64,000 nucleotides of DNA from Leptasterias polaris (lineage: Eukaryota; Echinodermata; Asteroidea; Forcipulatida; Asteriidae). This document shows, one piece after another, positions 33,601 through 45,600 of this stretch. The notes beneath the pieces are model-generated. The model had not been told where the DNA came from and ran no database searches. It was given only the letters and a program-made list of their open reading frames with translations. Position 1 is the stretch's first letter, and every line of letters starts with the position of its first letter. Made by a program: the position numbers and the translations under genes. The stretch spans positions 4,340,001 to 4,404,000 of the forward strand of contig JAZGTN010000022.1 in assembly GCA_037783415.1 (NCBI GenBank), in the 5' to 3' direction.

Positions 33601-36600
33601 AAACAGTTTAAAAAAAACTATAAAACACCCATACATAGCCTTTCATTAAAATCTCAATTTCGTGTACGGAACGGGCGCTTGGTATCGCAGGCAGGTCATT
33701 AAGTAAATTGACTACACAGGCTTTAAATTCGTGTTTTCCCGAATTGGATATGAATTAGGGAGGAACTAACTAGAAATTCTCTTGTAATTATTAAATGAAA
33801 TGCATGTCCTGTGAACCATGCATTTACGTATTTTCAAAACAATCCTGATTACTTAACCAGTATGCTCCAAGTTTTGCTCTCACTTTCGGTACCTTATGGA
33901 GACCCAAGGACAAAACAAAAAGGGGGAAAAAATGGTTTCTAAAGACCGGGGTGCTCCACAAGGAAAGTTGTGTACAAAGTCTATGGGAAACAAAGGGACA
34001 AAGGAGAGAACAAAAGAATGCTCCACAAGATTGCATTTTTGAGAATGTGTGCGTTTGAACTTAAGGGAGTACCCTTGTGGGGTCTTTTAAACAATGGAAC
34101 AATGGACCCCATAAGGGAATTCTTTGTTCAACCTGGACCCCACAAGAGAATTCTTTAGAAAAGGGAATAATAGAACAACAATAGCAGGACCCCAAAAAGC
34201 GGATCCGTAAGGTTGGGTGTGTGTGTGTGAGCGTGTCTATCCATTCAAACCGAGGACTTTAACAAAAGGGATCCGGGTGTTTGACAGAGCGAGGACGTCC
34301 TCGCTTCGTTTTCGTGTACAAACCCAATGGGGACGTCGCTAAAAAAAACTATGTCCAAACAATGGGAGAACAAAGAGAAGTTCTCGGTAAGCGGGATTCA
34401 CAAAGGAGTGCGTGTGTGAGAGAGAGAGCTTTCGGGAGTGCCCCTGTGGGGTCTTTTAAACAATAGAACAATGGACCCCACAAGGGAAATCTTTGTTAAA
34501 CCTGGACCCCAAAAGGGAATTCTTTAGAAAAGGGGATAATAGAACAATAGAAGGACCCTACAAAAAATACCCGAAACAACAAAAAATTTAAACCACTCAC
34601 CCCTTTATGCGGCTCCGTTGCCGTATTCAATGTTGCAATTTTTGTCCATCCGAACTGGCGTACTATCCCGGCTTGAGCAGCCCCGAAGGCGGCTGACGAT
34701 GTTAACATTCGGTACACATGCGGGTATTTTACTCGGTTAGTCAGGACTGGGGTTGACGCTCCTGGGGACATCTGATAATAAAACATTTGTGATTTTGTTT
34801 CCCCTTTCATTCTTTTCTTTAACAAAAGGCGTCTCCAAGGTCAAGTTAAGTTTTGTGGTGCTCTAATTTCCAACAGAGAGAGTGAGATAGAGGGAGGGGG
34901 TCCTTATGCGAGCACCATTTGGTGCTTTTGGAGTCTTGAAGAGAAACACAGTCCGAGGATTTAAAATAAGATTTGAAATAAAATTGATGATACTGTTGTA
35001 TTCATTTTTGTTAGAAAAATTAAAATTAATAAAGATACTATAGGTAAGTCCATAACCTCAAGTTGAAGTTGTGTAAACTATCCGATTTAATACTCTTTCA
35101 GAGCGACATTTTAAACATTCCAACATGGGATATCTACAACAAATGGGTCTGTACATTCCCAAGAGGGTTTTATGCGTCAGTCTAAAGGCTAAATTTGATG
35201 CCTTTTTCATTGAATGCATTCAAAATGGAATTGTGACGTCATTGGATGTTTTAGGGTTTTGACGAAATTCAAATGCAATGGAATTTTAATGAGATGTTTT
35301 ATAATAGAGACTTGCAATTTTGTCCCCCAGTTTCAAAAGGACTCTATTTGTTGGAAAATAATTTCATCACAAAAACTGAAAGTGACCTTCGAGCCCCTCG
35401 GTCTGTATACTGTAAGGATTGCTCCAGAAAGGTAACAATGCACATTTGTACGAAGGTGTGACAAGTTGGCCCGTTTAATATATGAACGACGAAACTATCT
35501 TTTAACCCAGATACCTTCGCCTTCCACATGATGATGGGCTCTCATCATTGCTTCCCATAAGATCTTTCACTAAATTTGTTTAGGGCGAAAATTTGTCAGT
35601 TTTTTCTCTCCAACTGACCTTGATCTCAGCTCCCGACCACAAACCAACAAATTCTACTGAAATCTTGAGATTTCAAAACTGAGAGTAGTTTGCTTGGTCG
35701 TATTTAATTTGTTACCTAGCAGATAAAACACACGATGGATATTAATTACCTCAGTGATATTCCATTGCCCGATGACCTCAGCTAACACAGACGTGATTGA
35801 TGAAAACAACGGACCAAATATTGCGACTTTCACCGGCGGGGTGTAGATGAACTCGTATAGCTTATTGAGGGTGATGGGCAGGTTGTGCTGAAAGACAGTA
35901 CAAACAAAATTGATTTGGCAAATGAAAATTTAGGGGCCAAATGGAGTGAAAGTAAAGATATATCAGATACGAAGTTTACTGAAGCAGTTTGGGACAACTG
36001 AGTTGATGGAAACAAACCAAGCAAAATAATATACAGACAAATTTACCCAAACCTAATAGTGTTGTAGCATTGTGTCCGCCATATCTCAAAAAGGCTTATA
36101 GACTGTGCAAGTCTCGCGCGCATTCGAACTTCCGGGACCATAGTGGTCCCAACCATATGGAGTTTTACGTGGGCAAGATTTTGTTTCGTCAATTATTTTA
36201 GTTTAACGTAGTTTATGACCTAGAAAATTATACATGTTGTTGGGAATGTAATACTAAGTGATAACAAAATATGAAAGTAAAACCAATTCAACAATATAAC
36301 GAAGAAAACCCGAGAATTAAACTTGACCTCAGCTTCCGGTTATTGCACAAAATTAAGAATTTTGTGCTCACCTCCGATCATAAAACTTATGTAAAAGCTT
36401 GTTTTGGATGCGGTATTATAATCGCCAGATGCTGTAATTGCAAAGCAAACCCTTTTCATTGCAGTCTATGGTGTTGAGGCGTCGGCATTCCTCTTTAAAC
36501 TGCGATACGGGTCAATTTAAAACCCGTTTGACCTTCACGAATCTGCGTAAGGGGTTTCTAAAAAGTTAACATCAAAAAAGCATCCTTGTCCCAGAGTTTT

Positions 36601-39600
36601 AATTTGTTTTTAATAATAATTAACACACTTTGGCGTATTTTTTTAAAAAGCTAAAACTAATTTCATAAAATTGTAATAATTTATTTTTGTTGTTCAGATT
36701 TTGTCATGAGATATAATTTAAAACAAAGATTTGATTTCAGAAATAAAAATGTTCTTCGTTTGACGTGTTTTCTCGTTCGGATACGCGCGAGACTTGCACA
36801 GTCTATTGTGACATTGGGCCCTGATCTAACGTCACACTTAGAGGCGCGTAATTAAAGGTTGCAAGTCTCGCGCGTAAAACTCAATATGATTGAGACCATA
36901 GATATAGAATATAATACCTAGATCGGACGCGCGTACATACGCGCCATTCATCTCATCTAAGCGCTTTCGTCAAGTGCATCTGACATTGCGCACTCTGTAA
37001 GTTTCCTCCACTGCACTCTATCAGCTGCCAAGTGCCAGGTATTTCGGTTCTTGATGTTTAGGTCCGTGGCTTTCAGGTCTTCATTTATTCTTTTCAGCCA
37101 TGTTGTTCTTTGACCGCCCCTTGGCAGCTTGTGATGACGTATACACTCCATAAGCGCTTGCTTGGCTGGTGTTTCATCAGGTAGTCTCAGTAGTCTTTTT
37201 GCGATTATGACACTCCAAGGTTTCTCGTTGGTTTTTTCATAGAGCACCTTATTTGATACCTTTTTGGGCCACTGAAGGCCGAGGATTGAACGCATGAGCC
37301 TCCTGTGAAAGGCGTCGATTTTCTGTTCTAGTGACTTGGTTAGTGTCCATAATTCACTGTTGTATAGAAATATGGATGCTATGAATGCACGGAATGTTTT
37401 GAGTTTCGTTGCATGGGAGATCGACTTGCTGTTGAAAACACTTCGAAATTTGTTGAAGGATACCATCGAAAGTACTTTTCTTCTGGTGATGTCTTCCTCA
37501 GTGTCCAGTAGGGAGCCTAAGTATTTACACTTTTTCCAGCTGGTGTTAATTCCGTTTCTGCTGATGTGATGTTTTTCTGTTTTAGCGTTGTTTACCTTGA
37601 GGTTTCGCTCTTTAAGTACCTCAGGTGCCCTCCGTTCTATTTCCCTAAGTGGGTGAGCATTGTTACTTGCCCATGTGATGTCATCAGCATATTGCAGCCC
37701 AATCTCAAAGTATGATGGTGGACAAATGGCATAGTTGTGGTTTTCGAGTTCCGTAGGTAGGGGTTGGGACTGAGACTGCAGTAGATTGGCAGAGTAGTTA
37801 TGATCTTTGAGATTCGGTGGTGCCGCTGGTGTTTGTACATTTAGTTGTCTCAGTGCTTTCGCAAGGTAGATTGTAAAGAGAATGGGACTCAGGCAGTCTC
37901 CTTGAGGTACGCCAATGTTGGTTTTGAAGGGCTTACCTAAGATTGTACCCACTCTAACTTGTAAGCGGACTTCTCTGAGTATGATTGCCAAAAGATGAAG
38001 TTCATCCTGCTCCAGCATTTCTTTAAGGTCTTCAAAAAGAACTACTCTCTTCACGGAGTCAAATGCCTTTGACATGTCAAGAAGCAAAAGGTGAAGTTCG
38101 TAGTTATCAGCTGTGATGGCCTTTTCTGCTAGGATCTTTAAAGTGAAGACTTGTTCTGTGGTGCTTCTACCGTGTCGATAAGCGGCTTGGGAAGCCGGTA
38201 TATGGTCATTTAGTCTGTCAGCAATTCTCCTCGTCAAACATATGGCCAATATTTTGCGGATTATTGTCAGTAAGACAATTGGTCTTATGTTTTCGGGGGG
38301 TCCCTTTGGTTTGCCTGGCTTGGGAAGGGGGATGAGAATGCCTTCTTCGATGTCATTTGGGTAGATACCTGTGCTTGCTATATCATTCAGAGTAAGAGCG
38401 ACTTCTTGAGCAATTATCTCTGGTCCATACTTCAGCAATTCAGCATTGAGGTTGTCTTTTCCAGCACTCTTGCCATTTTTTAATGATTTAATGGCTTTCA
38501 CAACTTCTACTTTGGTGAATGGTTTGCTCATTGTTTGTGGTGGAAATTCTTCAATTATAGCTTCATCATTCAGGTCAAACTTGCTTTGAAACCAGTTTCT
38601 GATGATCTCTTCTTGACCATTTGCATCGATGACCGCATTACCGTTTTCGTCTGCAACCTGTCCGCGCCATTAGCCGTACACACAAATCCTGGTTCTTCAT
38701 GGACGCGCTAAAAAGTCACGTGAACAAGGTTACGCGCTGAAGACAAAAAATAAAATAGGCCTAAATCATACTGTAAGTGTAAGGCTATACTATTTGACAG
38801 GTTTGTGGTACATTTTGAAGACCCATTTAATGGAATAAATAACAAAAAGCAAGATTCATCCACTCAACATAACCACCTAAGCGCTGAATACGGAAACATT
38901 TGAAAATCTTATATCACAAGGGGATAGTCATTTATTTTTCACTGAAAGTTGAATAAAGTTTTAGATCATCATAGTAGGCCTTTGGGCCTATTCAATTCAA
39001 AATGACAATTGGCAGAGGGTATTCTTTAACATAATGTTTGCATGAATTAACGTTGGCAGTTTTCCCCCCAGAAGATGTGAAGTGGGAAAAATTAGACCAT
39101 GATATTTTGAAATTAAAAACTGAATAGGCTCTATTTCGTGAGTAATGAAATGGAGCTTAAAACTGGTAGGGATGTTTGCGTGTTGTCTGCATGGGAAACA
39201 ATTATACACGGCTTTTAGTCGGTAGCTGCAGTTTTGTTAAGAGCTGGTTGTTGTTGTTGTTTTGTTTTTTTTACCTTTTCATGGCACGCTTATTCCTACG
39301 ACTTATTGATTGATTGATTGATTGAATTTATTCGGATAAAAATACAGCAAGAACATACCAAAAATACATACATGTACATAACAACAGGAGAAAAGACAAT
39401 GAAACAAGATAGAAATACTGCACCAAATTATCCAAGGATAGCCCAAAAAAGCCAATAACTTAGACTTATTTCCATTGGTGTCCTTACAAAAAACGACAAA
39501 AACACCTCCCCAAAAAGGGAGTATCAAGAACACGAACCTAGTCAAGAGCAAAAAGATGATTCAAGGAAAAACAAAGCAAGAGAACACATGAAAAATAAAT

Positions 39601-42600
39601 AGGACAATAAGAAAGAAAAAAAAAAAAAAAAAAAAAAAAATTAAAAATTAAATTAAATTAAATTAAATCAATAAATAATATAAAAAATTAAAACCAAAAA
39701 GGAACCCAAGCTATGCTTCCTTAGAGGTGGCTTTTGTGGCAAGGTGGCATTTGACTAGTTTTTTAAATTGTTGCAGGCTAGTAGAAATTTTAATATTAAC
39801 AGGTAAATTGTTCCATTCTCTTATGGCGGTAGCAAAAAAAGTATTGTTAATTGAGCTGGATGAGATTGGGACTATAAAATTCAGATCACTGGTCCTAGTG
39901 TTGTGCTGGTGAAAATCAGAAACCTTAATAAAGTTGTCACGAAGATAATCAGGAGTGGCATTACAAGTTATTCTATACACTCGGAGACCTTTATATAGCA
40001 AAACGGAACTGTAGTCATATCCTTTATTCATGAAAAGCTTTGATATTGTCGGGTGTAGTAATTCATGGCACAATACAGAAAAAAACCAATTTGTGGTAGA
40101 CTAGGCCTACCATTGAAATTACCATTTGAAATATTATCATTGGAGATATACATTCTCTATTGTAAAGTACTTCCTGAGTATTAACGGGGTTGGACCTTCA
40201 TTTTTATTTTGTACACATTAAAACGACCAATTAAAGGCATGAGATTAACAATCTTCCACCTAGACTCTGTTTGACCAAATAGGCTAGAATGACTTCCTTG
40301 CCCAAGGTATTTATATGTTAGTTTTATCCTTAATCCAAGCAACTACTGAGTTCCAGAAAGAAAATTGTCTAATCCATTAGCGTGAACGCCGAACTTACTC
40401 TTTAAGTTAACAAATGAAAGAAAATGGCCATCATTATAAAAGACCACAAATGACATTGGCACCCTGCACACTCCCATTGCGTATAATGCACTTCTTTACC
40501 AACTTGAATATTACCATTGTATAATATACATGTAAAATGCCCTCCAGAACATCGCCCTTATTGATTGATTGGAGAATGTAACTGTGTGAACGTAGACCAT
40601 GCATCGTTTGATTTTTTAAGTAAAGAACAAAGCATTTAAGTAAAATACAGTAAGGAAGGTTAGGAATAGTTCAAATTAGATAAGTAGGCCTATATAGTTT
40701 AGTAAGGAAAACGATTTAACCTCCTTGTCCCTGCACCGCCCGGGTTTGCTGAAACGATGTTTAGATTTCAAGACACAAGCAGTAAATTACTTGAATCGTA
40801 GTTCACATTTTCAAAAGACACCCAAGGCTAATTATTTAGGCTCTAGGGAACAATAAGTGCCTCTCAATAACGGCTGCCGGTAATTTTTATGGCGATTATT
40901 TTTCATAAGGTTAAAATGAGCACAATAGTTTTTGAAGCCTTTTATCTGGCATCAAATGCTCATTGATTAATTGCTAAGCCAATAGTTTTTGATAGTATCA
41001 TCATAATGAAAACAAATTACTCCCTTTTTTGTTACAAATGAGCGTGGTTTTGGTGAAAGCTACAAAATGTCATCTTCATTAGCATAACAATTGTTACAAG
41101 TCATGTGTGAAGGGGAAAATTAAAATTTATTTATATCAACGATTGCCACTTGACTTGACTAATGCGTACCACAGACTATAATTTTATTTTGATGTTACTG
41201 TTTATTGCAATACACAAGCTTCTTCAATACCAAGTAGGCCTACCTGAAAAGCATATGAAGAACGGATTTGAAGCTTTGCATGGTGGGAGTATAACTAAGA
41301 GAGGTTTGCGGTAACACCATGTTAAAATCTCTTTTGAGTAACTGTTGGTTCTGAAAAGAACCGGTAGTTAACGACTCAACGTTTCGATCAGTATGCTCTG
41401 ATCGTCTTCAGAAGAAAATTCGTTTTCAGAACATTCATTGACAAAACAGTGTCGTCGGCTGGAATTCTTTGCCGTCAATTCAAATTCCCTTAATGCCCAT
41501 GTTATTACATAACATCATACTATGATTCTATTCTCTACACATAAAAGAATGGCTTGGGCCTAAGCCACCCCCTTGCCACAAAACCCTCCCAAATCGCTTC
41601 TGAAAGAAAACCACTAATGCCAGAACCGAGAAGGCATAGTAATAAAACAAAAACTATGGGGGATGGACTAAAGTTTAAAAAAATCACGAGAAAATTATTT
41701 TTAAAAAGAGTCCTTTTTTTTTAATCGATGGAAACGAACAAATATATATATCATACACAGCTAATGTTCCCATATAAAGCGACCACCATAACCCTTTATC
41801 TGTCATGAATAATGTAAATATTCACGTATATGTTTGATGTCCCTTCAGGGCCACCATAGGCCTATAATCAAATCTTCAGTCGCCCATTAGTACAAGCATA
41901 TGCAATTTTATGAAGCGAACATTGACATAACTGTTTTTACTAAACGGGGTTTATCCCCTTTTAATTTTGCAGGGGGATAACAATCCCGTATTTTGGAGTC
42001 ACTCACCGAAAGCTTGCCAGAAAATAGGTACAATAGTTGAGCGAACGTAGTAAATATCACGACAAAATAGTGAACAATTTTGTAATTTTTGAAACTAACA
42101 CCATCAGAACTAGGAGTTTTGCCGGTCTTTTATACTGTATTTAAAACAAGCTCATTTCCTTCCCAAAATAACATAGGGCCAATTCAATACGGTGGGAGTC
42201 ACGAACTAAAAGACCGACCATGATGATGTTCAGCAGTACTAATAAAGCACTAGTTTGAACGTAGTCACTATAGTGCGCGTTTAAACTTTCAACCTTGTTC
42301 ACGTGACCAATGGCCGCACTCATGCCAGAACCTGCGTATGTACGCGCGTCCGATCTAGGTATTATATTATATATCTATGATTGAGACCAAGTATGATTGA
42401 AACTCGAATACGCACGACACTTGCAGGGTGCACCACACTAAACTCCCATATAGTAACCAATAATAAATGCTAAATATTCAAAAATACTTTTAAAAAATCG
42501 TTTAAGTTTCTCAGCCTCTTGAAAACCAAATAAATATATTTTCATGCAACTAAACTTCAAGATTCGTCAGCCGTTTGGAATTTTTGCTAACTACCCCAGA

Positions 42601-45600
42601 AACCCCCCTCCCCGAAAATGTGTTTTTTCCCAAACCGACTTGCTGCAAGAACTTCTCCACTATCCAAGTCAAATAGGGCCAACTTTAACGCCTAAATTTA
42701 TCAAATATCCTCAAAAGTTGAAGCACAGGACTCCCAGGTTGTGATAAATTCTTATGATTACACAATATATGTGTAATATATATAGTAGCCATGAATATAG
42801 ACCAACTTCAGACCAAACCAGAAGGGGGATCTCTACACGTAAATCTTCATCAATCTCGTTCAATCACCCCACTTCAAAGAAGGACTGTCTCAAATTCTCC
42901 TTCTTACCAAGAACAACTGTTGAATGGAATATACTGCCTGTCAACATTAGGGAATCTATTTCAATTGAAACCTTTAAGTCCAAGATTAATAATATACAGA
43001 TGTCAACTTTCCTGAGGGGGGGCCCACCATTAGTTTCGTCCGCTTGCCACTATTGCGCCTGCAACTGGTAATATCCCGTGTGGAGATTGTTGCAGTACTC
43101 GACAGATACAGATACAGATATATTAATTGCACGACCCCCAAAACGTTATAATTCGAAATATTTTGGGGGCCTACATAAAAATTATGATAATCAGCTTGGC
43201 GCATGAATTTTGTCCTATTTAGTGTGGTGCACAGTCTAATAACGCAAGATACTGACCTGTAGCGCCAACCAGAAAATTGATTGCCTGCCAGATCTACCTT
43301 TGACCCGACTAAATGTGTGCATGCTAGATTTCTATGGTGCGTATGGTATCAGTCTTATGGGTATGTTTTGTGGGCGCTATTGGGTTTATTGACCAGTGTC
43401 GTACATGTCTTTATCATTACGGATAAAGACAGGTGCCCAGTCGAGCCCTAACTATATATGCCCTGACGTCAAAAGAAGGCCGGGGTAAACCTAGCCTGAA
43501 CTAATCTGACGTCACACTATACTTTCCTGACTGCATGGATGTTGCCAGATGTAGCTTTGACCTCGCATCCATTCACTCGGTGGAGATTTGTAGAGTGAAT
43601 AAAACAACATTACAAACATTTTGCCCCGCAGTATGCAGCAGACGATCGAACAGTTCCTCCTGCTGGTGGTGTAGCTGACATACTACGTCATTTCGGAGCA
43701 GACCAATCATAACACAGATATGGAAAGCTTACGTCACTGCACGTTTATCCAATGAAATTAATAAATCCAATAAAATCATTGGGCCTGTAAGACCATTGCC
43801 TGTCTTTCGGGGGACCAGTCTAGTGTAGACTGAAAGTGGTACAATGTCCTCCTTTGTAACGCTCACCAGTTGACAATTACTGCCATTGTTACAAATTTGC
43901 GCACATGCCCAAACTAATCGATCATTATACATGTATACTAGGCAATATTTATTTCCCAAATTATTGGTGATAAGAACCACTTGAAGTTAAGCGTATTGCT
44001 CATGGATTAGACCAGGATCCCAAACTACCCACTTATAACTCAGACACCATAAAGTCACGCAAAACCGCTCGGATATGACAAGATCTAAAAAAATTATAAA
44101 TAAAAAAATAAAAAAAATAAAAAAATTAAATAAAAACAAAAGCAACAAAATCCAAAAGAACACACAGCAAGGTTTTGTTTTACGATGGGTCGCTATTTGG
44201 TAGAGTTTGGGTAGGGGTTGAGGGTTGGTGAGAAGCCTGAACGCCAAACCTTAGAGTGTTCTTTCCTCTTTGGAGATAACTCTACTTCGTAAACTTTCGT
44301 CAAATTTGTCTTTTTTGCAACTTCTTCTTGCCTTTACAAGTTCTTTTTAAAAGGTTTGCAGAATTTTTATTAATAGAAACTATTATACTATTATAAAAAA
44401 TAGTCCGGCGTCTGCCGTGTTATTAACATGAACTAAATTTTGTTTTTTAATTTAATTTAAATTTATATGTTTTTAACTGGTTCCCATGACAACTTGCTTA
44501 GAGATCCACGACTGAATAATGGACGTAGGGGAACGGAAACAGAAAAAGAAGAAAAAAGAGACGCAATTATTTCTCTTCACTCGAATAAGAAACTGATACA
44601 CAAAGGGGCGAGAGACACAATGCAACACTTTCTTTGTTGAAATTTTGAAGAAGTGTTCAAATTATATTTTCCCCGTTGCCATAAGTGAACCGTACCGTAT
44701 TCCCCTAATATACTGATTCAAACGCGTCTTGCCATTACGTGCAATTGTATTCAATTAGTTTGATTAAAATCATCCAACCCTGAAATTGATAGCGAGACAC
44801 AATTATACACTTTCTTTGTCGACCTTTTCAAGAAGTGTGTAATTTTAATATTTCCCGTGGTCATTTGTGAACCACTTTAGGCCTTTTTGGGGGGTCAACA
44901 TTATACATTTAATATAGCGATTCAATTGCGTCTTGCCATTATAGCCATTATATTCAAGTTGGATGAAAATATCACGCAACAGTGACGTCATTGCTTTTCA
45001 CAAGATGTATTATATCGTTTTGACTCAAAACTATTCCGGCCGCCTACAGTAAGTGTATAAATTAATAACACTGGGATGCGTTCTCGGTTATGAAATTGTA
45101 CACTTGCTTTTAATTCTTCGTTGTGGTCTTCTGACAAAGTTGAATTGTTTGTCTCCCTAACCTTTTTAGGGAGCCAATCAACCAGAGTGGTCGGTTGAAA
45201 ATTGGGACGGTAAAAAAGATGAAATAAAAAGACGCGTTACGTAAACAAATATTAATAAAAAAATAAAACAAATAAGAAGGATTAAAGGAGATTTTTTAAA
45301 TGACGAAGTTTTATTAACTTTGTTAGTTTTTAAGATCAGTTCAAGAATCATGGTCATTTTTAACAGGAACAAATTTATACTGGCCGATACTTTTTTCACT
45401 CATAGCAAATTTCTATCCCCTTGATTTTGATATTTCTTAACCCCCGTTTACTTTTTGTTATTTTCTTTCTCTCATTTTACAGATATTTACCTATTGGGCA
45501 ATTGGTAATTTATGCTATAACAAATTATTGCCGTGAGCCTCGTTTTGTAATCAACGAGAATAACCCAGAATAGAGTGAGACAATTCGTCATTTTTTATTA

